Assembly: GCF_003606365.2 (NCBI RefSeq)
Contig: NZ_CP031933.2
Coordinates: 1,612,001 to 1,676,000, forward strand
Length of the DNA stretch: 64,000 bases
DNA from: Companilactobacillus zhachilii
GTDB lineage: Bacteria > Bacillota > Bacilli > Lactobacillales > Lactobacillaceae
Direction of reading: 5' to 3'
Below are positions 56,881 to 64,000 of this stretch, piece after piece. The stretch's first letter is position 1; the number at the start of each line of letters is the position of its first letter. A program made the translations under genes and the position numbers. The notes under the pieces are model-generated. The model was not told the origin of the DNA, ran no database searches, and worked only from the letters and a program-made list of their open reading frames with translations.

Positions 56881-57771
56881 TTAAGCAACATACTGAATAT
56901 CCAATTCAAAAATTCCACATCGCCTTTGTAAATAATTTTGGATAGTCTTTGTTAACCTCATAGTGTCAGATACAGTCAACCCAGAATCAACTTTCACGAT
57001 GGCTGAAATATAAATATCGTTTTCGTATTCCCGTCCATTAATTTTGACTATCCTCTCCACTTGGGGAAATTTAGCTAATTCAAGTTTAACCTGGCTCAAC
57101 GATTCATTACTAAATCCATCAATTAATTTAAATGCACTACTATTCAAAATGAAGAGGCCCGTTCTGAGCATCAAAAGCCCAATAACGATGGCTGTCAACT
57201 TATCAAGCCAAGGAAACCCCAAATCAGACAGCACAATCGCCAATCCAGTCAATATTGCCGTTATTCCATCCCACTTCTGGTCGTTCGATGACGTCAACAA
57301 GGGCTTACTATGGATTTTTTGTGCGAAGTATTTGTTTAATAAGAAAACTATAAAGGTCATAATTCCACAACTAATGCCAACTATTGCTGCTAATGAATCT
57401 GGTCTTGTAGAACTATTACTGATCCAGTTAATTGTTCCTTTCCAAATTACCCAAAAACTAGTTTCTATAATCAAAATAGATGTTATCAAAGTTGAAATAG
57501 TTTCTGCCTTGGCATACCCGAACCTGTGCTCTTGATTCTTAGGTCTTTTTGCAAAGGCAATACCCATAATAATAATTAAGTATGCTAATGTATCGGTTGC
57601 ACCATTATATCCATCTGCCTTTAAGGCTGTGGATTTGGCAACATTTCCAATAATAATTTTTGCTAGCGAAATAATTAAGTAAAATGTGACATTCATTGAT
57701 GCTATAAATTGCGCCTGTTTTAAAACATGAATATCATTTTTTTCAAAATCTTTATAATCCAAATTATTCAT
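56881..57771 (-). CDS. cation diffusion facilitator transporter
   Basis: A 296-residue metal/proton antiporter with six helices. The metal-site motif of helix 2 is ADGYNGATDTLAY (D and D, with N in place of the more usual H), and helix 5 begins TSSNDQKWDGITAIL. A cytoplasmic domain of about 80 residues ends the protein. Metal specificity (Mn, Zn, Fe) cannot be read. The start overlaps the end of the YhgE-type gene by eight bases, so they share a transcript. Confidence 0.88.
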   Translation of the reverse strand: MNNLDYKDFEKNDIHVLKQAQFIASMNVTFYLIISLAKIIIGNVAKSTALKADGYNGATDTLAYLIIIMGIAFAKRPKNQEHRFGYAKAETISTLITSILIIETSFWVIWKGTINWISNSSTRPDSLAAIVGISCGIMTFIVFLLNKYFAQKIHSKPLLTSSNDQKWDGITAILTGLAIVLSDLGFPWLDKLTAIVIGLLMLRTGLFILNSSAFKLIDGFSNESLSQVKLELAKFPQVERIVKINGREYENDIYISAIVKVDSGLTVSDTMRLTKTIQNYLQRRCGIFELDIQYVA

Positions 57772-59081
57772 CACCACCAACTACCATTGGATTTTTCATC
57801 ATTGCTAATTTAAACCTAGCAATAATCAATAAATTAAGACCAATGGTAATTACAACTACTGTCCATAAATTATTCTGGATTGGAACGCTTGTCGAAATGG
57901 TGGCACGTAAAGCATTAATTAGATAGGTCATTGGTAACCACTGATTCATCGCCTTGGCAAATGGACTTAATAATTGTGTAGGATATAATCCACCAGAAGA
58001 TGCTAGTTGCAAAACTAAAACAATCGATACCAACCAAGTTCCAAAACCACCTAAGAGATTTCTCAAGCAAAAAATTAATGATAGGAACAAACTAGAACCC
58101 AACAACAATTCCAAAAATAAAATGGATTGTGATTTAACGACTAAATTATTGAACTTAATGAGTGTAAACCACAAGACAATTGATTGGATTGTTGCTACGA
58201 TTCCAATAACACTAGCTTTTGAGAACCACCAATTAAAAGGCACTTCCCGGATACTTACGAGGATCATAACCATCGTACATTGTTCCCAGAGCAATTCCTC
58301 CAACGTACAAACCAATTGCAATCGCAAATGGCGCCATACCCGTACCATTATTAGGCACCTTAGCAATATCTGTTACATCTTCTTTGATAGGACTTGATAA
58401 TATTTGGGCATTCTTAGTATCAGTACTAATTTGGGCCAATCTTTGAACTCCAGTTGCTAATGAATTGGAAATCTTTTGGTTACCAACCTTTGCGGCCACG
58501 TTTGTATTGGGAATTCCCGCTAATTGATAGTTTCCAGATGCCGCCTGATTCATCCCAACAGTTGCTCCATTTAATGCACTCAAAATAATTTTTGAATACA
58601 ACTGCGTTACTTGCTTAGAGACATTTTGTTTGATTGAAGTAGCTGCACCATTAGTTATTTTAGAAACAATAAAATTCTGACCTGAATTCATCCGATATTT
58701 GATCGTCATCTTTTGAGGATTCTTAGTTAGAATTGTTGTTGCATTTTTGGAAAAATCCTTCGGAATAATAACGGTCATATAGACTTTGCCATTCTTTAAA
58801 TCTTTTTCGGCTTTGTCGTAACCCATTATCTTAAAATTAAGTGAATCACTCTTTTTAAGATTGTTTGCTAAATTATTTCCAATAGCGATATTCTTGCCAT
58901 TATATTCAACTCTTCGATCTCGATTTACTACTGCTACAGGAATATTGTCAGTCTTCCCATAAGTATTCCACATCGAAGATAGATATAAATAGCAGTAAAT
59001 TGCGGGAATCAAAGCAATTGCTATTAAAACTACAATAAACATCTTATTTTTGATTAAATAGGTCCATTCAGCTTTTAGCAT
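57764..59081 (-). pseudogene. YhgE/Pip-type ABC-2 membrane protein, frameshifted
   Basis: The first frame encodes 282 residues (MLKAEWTYLIKNKMF, helix near 15-35, then an extracytoplasmic domain with VVNRDRRVEYNGKN) and stops just after YDGYDPRKYPGSAF. The next frame continues at NWWFSKASVIGIV, followed by four more helices, to DE. The break is in the T run at 58235-58238 on the minus strand (TTT TAA): one T fewer would restore one protein of about 439 residues, the size expected for this family. The TTT-T run before a TAA could also permit +1 slippage. YhgE-like proteins are linked to type VII secretion and phage infection. A second ORF reading from 58366 upstream is not real. Confidence 0.8.
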
Positions 59082-59229
59082 TAGAATCACCATCCATTCA
59101 ATATCTTGTATATTTCATATAATAGAAAGTTTGGCAATTTAAACAATATTCAATATTTCAATATGTGTTGATTTGTATTTAGCCATTTAAATGCAAAAAT
59201 AAGTTATATCAACTTTAAACAATCAACAT

Positions 59230-59248
59230 ATTCAACAAAGTGTTGATT
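59230..59248. promoter_or_regulatory. candidate TetR operator 1
   Basis: ATTCAACAAAGTGTTGATT is a near-perfect palindrome (TCAACA-AAG-TGTTGA) in the divergent YhgE/TetR gap. Confidence 0.6.
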
Positions 59249-59289
59249 ACTTGAATTTATTATTTTTTTCATTATGATTAGCTTCAACA

Positions 59290-59308
59290 AATCAACCAAG
59301 TGTTCAAT
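59290..59308. promoter_or_regulatory. candidate TetR operator 2
   Basis: AATCAACCAAGTGTTCAAT matches operator 1 at 15 of 19 positions and is 12 bp before the TetR start. A weaker half-site (TTCAATATGTGTTGATT) lies at about 59157. Confidence 0.5.
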
Positions 59309-59319
59309 AGGTGTAAATC

Positions 59320-59889
59320 ATGGAAACTGATCTCAAGGTTATTCAAACAGAAATAAAGATACAAAAAGCATTTATCAAACTAGTGAGTTTGAACGGTTTC
59401 GATAAACTATCAGTCAAGGACTTAGTCACTGAGGCTCAAATAAACCGTGGCACTTTTTATTTACATTACTTGGATAAATATGATCTAATTGAAAAATATG
59501 AAAACGAAGTCCTTCTTCAAATCGAGGATATCTTCGAAAAATATCCCAAAGCTTCATCGACTGATATCAAAAATAATAAGTATAATAATGCCTTCTTTCA
59601 ATTATTCAAATACTTATATAGTCAAAAGGAGCTTGCCGTCGTTTTAATGAAAAGTCCCGATTCAGTTATCATTCGAAAAGCTAAATTATTAATATTGCGA
59701 ATCGTGCATGGTGGAACGATGTTTAAAGATAAAGTTCCGACTGATTTTGCTAATGAAATTTTGTCACAGGGAATTATCGACTTTATTCTCTATTGGTTAA
59801 GTCAAGCTCACGTTAAAAGCCCTAAAGATGCATACAATATTTTCTTGAATTCACGAGCACTCAGTCCGGAATTACTTACTCAAGATTAA
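59320..59889 (+). CDS. TetR family regulator divergent from the YhgE-type gene
   Basis: A 189-residue protein with N-terminal helix-turn-helix VKDLVTEAQINRGTFYLHYLD near residue 32 in short pieces (LVTEAQINRGTFYLHY) and a helical C-terminal half (DUF-type TetR_C). Pairing of such regulators with YhgE genes is common. Two candidate operators lie in the gap. The ribosome site before the ATG is weak (AGGTG). Confidence 0.88.
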   Translation: METDLKVIQTEIKIQKAFIKLVSLNGFDKLSVKDLVTEAQINRGTFYLHYLDKYDLIEKYENEVLLQIEDIFEKYPKASSTDIKNNKYNNAFFQLFKYLYSQKELAVVLMKSPDSVIIRKAKLLILRIVHGGTMFKDKVPTDFANEILSQGIIDFILYWLSQAHVKSPKDAYNIFLNSRALSPELLTQD

Positions 59890-59891
59890 AA

Positions 59892-60009
59892 ATGCTATAT
59901 TATTTGAAATTGAATATAATCAAAAACGGCTAGATATTTTTTCTGGATATACCAAAAAATATCTAGCCGTTTTTACATTCATTTCTATAACCAAAGCTGA
60001 GAAAGAACC
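59892..60009 (-). repeat. family C hairpin repeat, copy C4, terminator of tetR
   Basis: Opposite orientation. The central hairpin AAAAACGGCTAGATA pairs with TATCTAGCCGTTTTT (59922-59974). In family orientation it begins GGTTCTTTCTCAGCTTTGG and ends TTTCAAATAATATAGC. Confidence 0.82.
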
Positions 60010-60034
60010 AAAATATGTAAGGATGAGAGCTTTT

Positions 60035-60406
60035 TTACTGAGTAACTTCAACTTTTAATGAACTAATTTTACCTGCATTATCAAACTGATAATAATCAAA
60101 GCCATGCAATGAGAACAAGCTCCCATCACTCTTTAATCCAGCAACGACCCACTCAGTTTGATATTTGTTAGCCACATCTCTAACTGACATAATATGTTTC
60201 AATTGCTCATTGCGGCCAAAAAACACTTTGAAAAAATTTGAAATCTCAGTCTTCCCTGTAAACTCGTCACTTGTAGCCGTTTGAATATGAGCTGTTTCAC
60301 TAAATAAAGATACTATTTCCTGAAAAGCTCGCATATCACTTGAAGCATAATCAGATAGTTTAAAATATTTTTGAATCGTTTTGACATTCATTTCTACATC
60401 AGCCAT
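60035..60406 (-). CDS. nuclear transport factor 2-like (SnoaL) domain protein
   Basis: A 123-residue single-domain protein with the cone-shaped NTF2 fold pattern: helix YFKLSDYASSDMRAFQEIVSLF, then DEFTGKTEISNFFKVFFG and C-terminal strands SLFSLHGFDYYQFDNAGKI. It may be an enzyme or ligand carrier; active residues are not clear. GGAGCGA precedes the ATG. It is monocistronic. Confidence 0.8.
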   Translation of the reverse strand: MADVEMNVKTIQKYFKLSDYASSDMRAFQEIVSLFSETAHIQTATSDEFTGKTEISNFFKVFFGRNEQLKHIMSVRDVANKYQTEWVVAGLKSDGSLFSLHGFDYYQFDNAGKISSLKVEVTQ

Positions 60407-60490
60407 TTCAGTCGCTCCTATTGCTAAATAATAAAATGATTGTACGCCAAAATTAATTTAAAAATACCCCACTATACTGCTCGTCACTAT

Positions 60491-60871
60491 TTAGTTTACT
60501 TTCTTACGCCAAAAAGTCTCACAATCTTTTTTATCTTCAACATTATATTCAATAAGATCTTTTAACAAATCATAGTTAACATCTTGATCGAAACCAATCC
60601 GAAAAATATGACTGCCATGGCCATATCCAGCAGCTTCAACTTTGGAGACAAACTGATCCATCCACTTCTCTTCAGGTGCCACAGCAATATGCTTCTTAGC
60701 GACACTGAAGCCAATAATGAAAGTTCCATGATCAGTAAACATTGGTTGATTCCAAGCAAATCGCTTGTTCAAATTTGGAAAGGTCTTTTCGACCCAATTC
60801 AAAATATCTGCCATACGTTGACGATGTGTTTCATCCTCAATATTATTTAAAAAATCCTCGAATACATCCAT
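60491..60871 (-). CDS. DUF1801 iron-chaperone-like protein (YdhG)
   Basis: A 126-residue soluble protein of the DUF1801/YdhG family. RFAWNQPMFTDHGTFIIGFS near residue 41 and VAKKHIAVAPEE are typical, with a conserved tail YGHGSHIFRIGFDQDVNYDL. Relatives resemble frataxin functionally (Fra). The start is chosen by GGGAGAAA before the ATG MDVFEDF; a longer in-frame reading is rejected. Confidence 0.82.
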   Translation of the reverse strand: MDVFEDFLNNIEDETHRQRMADILNWVEKTFPNLNKRFAWNQPMFTDHGTFIIGFSVAKKHIAVAPEEKWMDQFVSKVEAAGYGHGSHIFRIGFDQDVNYDLLKDLIEYNVEDKKDCETFWRKKVN

Positions 60872-60953
60872 AATTTTCTCCCTGATAATCTGACTTTTAT
60901 TTATTATAACAGTAGCGTTCAACTTTTATAAAAATGAAGTACCCATCCTTATG

Positions 60954-61012
60954 AAAAAAATTCACCATTAAGTTGAAATCTCAAGACTTCAAACTTAACA
61001 GTGAATTTTTTT
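60954..61012. terminator. bidirectional terminator between the DUF1801 and GNAT genes
   Basis: AAATTCAC...GTGAATTT with inner TTAAGTT/AACTTAA-type pairs, T tracts on both strands. Confidence 0.8.
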
Positions 61013-61027
61013 CTAATGATTTATTAA

Positions 61028-61504
61028 CTAAATATCCTTTTGATAAATAAAAAGTTCTCCCAATTTTCCAACTGCTCGACGTTGCGTATCAACAAAGCCT
61101 GCTTTGACATACAAGGCTTGAGCTGGGAGATTATTATGATTAACGGCAATAATAATCCGTTCAATTTCTTTATAATGAAAATAAATGAACTCCGGTAGCT
61201 GTAACAATGCTACTAAAGCAAAATCTTTTCTTCGAAAACGACTATCGATTGAGAAAGCTCGCACCAAAATATCAGTTCCAAAATTGCCGCCGTAAGCCAG
61301 CGGACCATCATTTGTATGCAAACAAAAACTACCAACTAAGCGCTTATCATCTAAAATCATAATTGGCGTCATATTAGAATTACTTTGACTGCGTTTTATT
61401 AAAGACTTAGGTTTACTAATCGGTTCATCTTCATTCAACTGATAATCATCTAGCATCGACTGTGTTATCACAGTTGGATCATATTCTACTAATCTAATTT
61501 TCAT
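61028..61504 (-). CDS. GNAT family N-acetyltransferase
   Basis: A 158-residue protein with the acetyl-CoA-binding pattern ILVRAFSIDSRFRRKDFALVAL near residue 78 in pieces (FSIDSRFRRKDFAL) and IIIAVNHNNLPAQALYVKAGF near 118 in pieces (NNLPAQALYVKAGFV). Substrate is unknown. The start lies at MKIRLVEYD. It is monocistronic. Confidence 0.88.
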   Translation of the reverse strand: MKIRLVEYDPTVITQSMLDDYQLNEDEPISKPKSLIKRSQSNSNMTPIMILDDKRLVGSFCLHTNDGPLAYGGNFGTDILVRAFSIDSRFRRKDFALVALLQLPEFIYFHYKEIERIIIAVNHNNLPAQALYVKAGFVDTQRRAVGKLGELFIYQKDI

Positions 61505-61766
61505 CTTGCGTCACGACCTATTAAGAACAAAACTTAATTAGCTTTCTGCCAAAATATTTTTCACTTAATTTGAAACAAATTTGATGAAAAAATCTTGACA
61601 CCCTGAGTATAACCACTAGCTTTCACTTTGGGTATTAATAAGTCTATCCAACTATTCAACCCAAAGCACCATGACATGTTTAATCAAAAATAATCGAAAG
61701 TAATAACAAAACTTGCTCAGCTTTGTCCTACTTTCGACTATTATTTTAGCCTATGACTAATTTTTT
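61505..61766. other. gene-free stretch with long imperfect hairpin
   Basis: It holds a long hairpin, AAAATAAT-CGAAAGTA with TACTTTCG-ATTATTTT (61687-61748), and inner ACAAAACT/AGCTTTGT pairs. A lone TTGACA at 61594 has no good -10. No ORF is convincing. Confidence 0.5.
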
Positions 61767-62033
61767 TCACATCAACTTTACCCAAAATACAATTACCATC
61801 ACAATCCCCATTGCAATCGTAAGACCGGTAAATTCATTCATGAGTGATTCAATTTTTCCAGTTGTAATCATTCTAAAACCTGTGTATGTCATTAACACCA
61901 TTAGTCCGACCAAAATCCAATTTGACGGTATGCTCAACGATACAATTAACTTAGCAAAAGCAATTGCAGCAATACTTTCAAATATAATCGATTCTAGTGG
62001 ATGTCTGATAACGTTATTTTTCAATTTTCTCAT
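61767..62033 (-). CDS. small membrane protein of unknown function
   Basis: An 88-residue protein with a basic N terminus (MRKLKNN) and two or three hydrophobic segments (about 20-37, 38-55, 67-87). It lies between the GNAT and SLAP genes. The ribosome site is poor, so the exact start is uncertain. An opposite-strand ORF covers the same bases but has no ribosome site and unlikely composition. Confidence 0.55.
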   Translation of the reverse strand: MRKLKNNVIRHPLESIIFESIAAIAFAKLIVSLSIPSNWILVGLMVLMTYTGFRMITTGKIESLMNEFTGLTIAMGIVMVIVFWVKLM

Positions 62034-62083
62034 TTTAAAAATTAATCAATTCCCCATCGCTTAATCATCAAACTAAAAAATGA

Positions 62084-63112
62084 TTAAAAGTTTAATGCAA
62101 AACTTGGTTCTTTAACCGCGATACTTGGAACTGAATCAGCATCACCATATGACATATTAACGAATCGATTCTTGCTATCACTTATCTTAATCCATTCGTT
62201 ATTCGATACTTGACCCCAGTAAACATTATTACTATTAACAACGACTTGACTTACCTTCCATGATGAACCGTTCTGTAACGACCTAGTTAAGGTATTTGAA
62301 GACGTGTCATAAACTTTTTGATTGCCTAATAAAGTTACAGTTATAGAATTATTAACCGGTGTGTATGCTCTTTTAATCCATTGATTAGTGGCAACACGGT
62401 AATATCTAACATTATTGATAACTTTAACTTGATCGGCTTTCCATGATGAACCAACTGGTAAAGTTCTGCCAGTTACTACACCACTGTCGTTAACCACCGC
62501 TGTTTCAGCATTACCAACTGTTACGGTCATATCAACCTTGGCAGTTTCTACGTTGGAACCAGTATTATTATCATTAGACTTTACGATAATAGCTAAAATA
62601 TATTCATTAGTTGCAACTTGATAATAATTATTACCTTGAATCGTTACGAGCTTACCTAATTGCCATGACGAACCTGCGGGAAGAATTACTCCATTAGATT
62701 GTCCATTAATATCGACAACTTTAACATTATAGCCTAATGTGCCAACAACTTTTTGTTGTGTATTAGTAGCTGTACTGCTACCTGTTGAAGTAGTATTTGA
62801 GCTATTGTTATTAATCTTCATTACAACAGCATCGGCATATGCATTTGTGCCCACTTGATAATAGGTATTTCCCTTAATAGTTACCAACTCGCCAAGTCTC
62901 CATGACGATCCGGCTGGTAATATTCTTCCGGTAAAATCTCCATTAGCATCAACTAATTTAACGTCATAACCCAAAGTACCGATTTTGGGCGTCGTGGCAG
63001 CCTTAACTGCGATAGGTTCCTCTACATGAGCGACAGAATCAATTGAATTTAAAATTGAAGGTGCCATTAAAATTGCTAATGAAGTTGCTAATACGATTCT
63101 TTTTTTATTCAT
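62084..63112 (-). CDS. surface protein with four SLAP-type repeats
   Basis: A 342-residue secreted protein. Residues 1-38 are a signal peptide (MNKKRIVLATSLAILMA, cleavage near VKA-ATT). The rest has four repeats of about 65-75 residues resembling the surface-layer-protein A (SLAP) domain, each with a GSSW motif (PAGSSWRLG, PAGSSWQLG, PVGSSWKAD, QNGSSWKVS) and a YYQV/YYRV/VYWGQV strand ending in a Tyr/Asn-rich edge. A Ser/Thr-rich linker separates repeats 1 and 2. No sortase motif. SLAP domains bind cell-wall polymers, so attachment is likely non-covalent. It is next to the response-regulator gene, which may control it. Confidence 0.85.
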   Translation of the reverse strand: MNKKRIVLATSLAILMAPSILNSIDSVAHVEEPIAVKAATTPKIGTLGYDVKLVDANGDFTGRILPAGSSWRLGELVTIKGNTYYQVGTNAYADAVVMKINNNSSNTTSTGSSTATNTQQKVVGTLGYNVKVVDINGQSNGVILPAGSSWQLGKLVTIQGNNYYQVATNEYILAIIVKSNDNNTGSNVETAKVDMTVTVGNAETAVVNDSGVVTGRTLPVGSSWKADQVKVINNVRYYRVATNQWIKRAYTPVNNSITVTLLGNQKVYDTSSNTLTRSLQNGSSWKVSQVVVNSNNVYWGQVSNNEWIKISDSKNRFVNMSYGDADSVPSIAVKEPSFALNF

Positions 63113-63177
63113 AATTTTTTCATCCCTTGAAATAAAAATTTTCTAATATGACAGTGTTATTTATATAAACTCTACTA

Positions 63178-63924
63178 TTACTGTTTATCACCATATAACA
63201 TCTTAATCAAAGTTCGACAGGCCATTACAGAACTCAATAATTTTTCACCATTAATCATCGTAATTTCTCTAGTATGACGGTCAATCGTTTTAATATTTTT
63301 TGTGTTCACCACAAAAGATTTGTAACAACGGAAAAAGGCTGCGTTCTCAGCTTCAATCTCTCTTATTGTACTGTAAAACTCGAACTGTCCATTCATCAAG
63401 TGAACTATCACTTTGTGTGGGACGGTTGAACTCTCAAAAAATAAAATATCAGCCACCTTAATAGAGCGAACGTGATCGGCTGTTTTGATTTGATAAAAAT
63501 CTTCATTGTGAGATTCTTTTTGCTTGAACTGTTCAACCGCGAGATTCATTGCCTTAATAACCCGATTTTGAATTTCATCTGGAAAATCTTTTAAAACAAA
63601 ATCGAGCGCCTCAACTTGATATTTGAAAGTTAAAAAGACAAGTTCCGCATGTGTGGTGATGAAAACTATTTTGCTAGTTAAATCACGTTTACGGATTTTA
63701 GAAGCTAATTCAATGCCATTGATATCAGTTTTTAAATCGATATCCAAAAAGTAAAGACTGTTATTAACTTCGTTATTTTTCAAATACTCTAAAATTTCAT
63801 GCGGACTTTGACTTGCTACTTGAATCTTCATTTCCAAATCTTCAATCAAAATATAATTATTAATATAATTAACTATTTCATTCAATTGTTTAGCGTCATC
63901 TTCACAGACATAAACATCAATCAT
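63178..63924 (-). CDS. LytTR response regulator, AgrA-type
   Basis: A 248-residue regulator. The receiver domain has the acidic pocket VCEDDAKQL near residue 6, phospho-acceptor Asp in LYFLDIDLKT near 58 and Lys in VLKDFPDE near 110. The C-terminal LytTR DNA-binding domain has KVADILFFESS near 156 and FFRCYKSFVVN near 197. The start overlaps the stop of the histidine-kinase gene by eight bases. Such pairs often answer secreted peptides; here a peptide gene is not visible in the window. Confidence 0.9.
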   Translation of the reverse strand: MIDVYVCEDDAKQLNEIVNYINNYILIEDLEMKIQVASQSPHEILEYLKNNEVNNSLYFLDIDLKTDINGIELASKIRKRDLTSKIVFITTHAELVFLTFKYQVEALDFVLKDFPDEIQNRVIKAMNLAVEQFKQKESHNEDFYQIKTADHVRSIKVADILFFESSTVPHKVIVHLMNGQFEFYSTIREIEAENAAFFRCYKSFVVNTKNIKTIDRHTREITMINGEKLLSSVMACRTLIKMLYGDKQ

Positions 63925-64000
63925 TCTGTACCTCCCCGATTTTAATATTCAACTTTTGTAAGAAGTAACCGTTCAACTTCATCGTTTCTAAAGTAACGTT
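63917..64000 (-). CDS. sensor histidine kinase, C-terminal end (partial)
   Basis: Twenty-seven codons and a TGA read NVTLETMKLNGYFLQKLNI, then KIGEVQND. This matches the very end of AgrC-class kinases, where an NxxLET...FLQ.L tail is usual. The gene runs off the window edge and its stop overlaps the response regulator by eight bases (ATGATTGA). Confidence 0.75.
   Translation of the reverse strand, partial: NVTLETMKLNGYFLQKLNIKIGEVQND

Noticed and set aside
57764..58366. Treating the downstream 200-codon YhgE frame as a separate gene
   Set aside because: Its first 40 or so residues are the antiframe of the upstream ORF; real homology-like sequence begins at the frameshift, so it is the second half of one gene.
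61594..61650. TTGACA with an imperfect dyad as an orphan MerR-type promoter
   Set aside because: The -10 region is poor at 17 or 19 bases and no gene follows.
61753..62064. 103-codon plus-strand ORF opposite the small membrane protein
   Set aside because: It lacks a ribosome site and its composition is typical of an antisense shadow of a hydrophobic gene.

Overview
The window is AT-rich and carries a densely packed low-GC Gram-positive chromosome. Paired RNases J1 and J2, RpoY, a PyrR-type pyr leader, a tyrosyl T-box, PepV, an LctP lactate permease, D-lactate dehydrogenase, a SLAP-type surface protein and many lactic-acid-bacterium hypothetical families all point to Lactobacillaceae. The style fits the Companilactobacillus (L. 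alimentarius/farciminis) group; that genus call is inference. No rRNA, tRNA, CRISPR array, prophage or complete insertion sequence was recognised.

Layout. 1-6.4 kb: dipeptidase pepV with a YfcC-type carrier, a PadR/DUF4097 envelope-stress-like pair and a thioesterase. 6.4-11 kb: lactate permease, then an ABC transporter whose ATPase gene is broken by a -1 frameshift. 11-16 kb: the pyrBCFED operon behind two tandem PyrR-type attenuators. 16.4-28 kb: housekeeping genes (tyrS with T-box, a histidine phosphatase, engB, clpX, tig, tuf, a TPR protein, rnjB, rpsO, rpsT). 28-39 kb: holA-comEC-comEA, ylbL-coaD-rsmD-ylbG-ftsW, typA, an inositol-monophosphatase-family gene and a UPF0223 gene. 39-46 kb: pdhABCD and D-lactate dehydrogenase. 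46-50 kb: def, rpoY-rnjA and a lipid kinase. 50-64 kb: an accessory stretch with a TetR/MFS drug-efflux pair, an odd PTS-IIC/lipase-like/YfhO-like membrane operon, a CDF transporter behind a frameshifted YhgE/Pip-type gene, small enzymes, a SLAP surface protein, and an AgrA-type response regulator with the tail of its kinase.

The most unusual content lies between genes. Three families of structured repeats fill most gaps. Family A (seven full copies of about 170-180 bp plus one 63-bp miniature) has a long closing stem around three internal hairpins. The stem sequences differ between copies but pairing is kept by compensatory changes. Family B (four copies plus one partial, about 100-140 bp) is one long hairpin with the same property. 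Family C (four copies, about 110-120 bp) has conserved flanks around a changeable central hairpin and often ends an operon. Family A is the best candidate in this window for an undescribed system, either a structured RNA family or a non-autonomous mobile hairpin element.

The metabolic genes make a coherent picture. Peptides are taken up and cleaved (YfcC/PepV), pyruvate goes to acetyl-CoA (PDH) or D-lactate, lactate crosses the membrane through LctP, and pyrimidines are made de novo under PyrR-type control. RNA turnover (RNases J1/J2), translation factors and DNA-uptake genes (comEA/comEC) make up the rest of the core.
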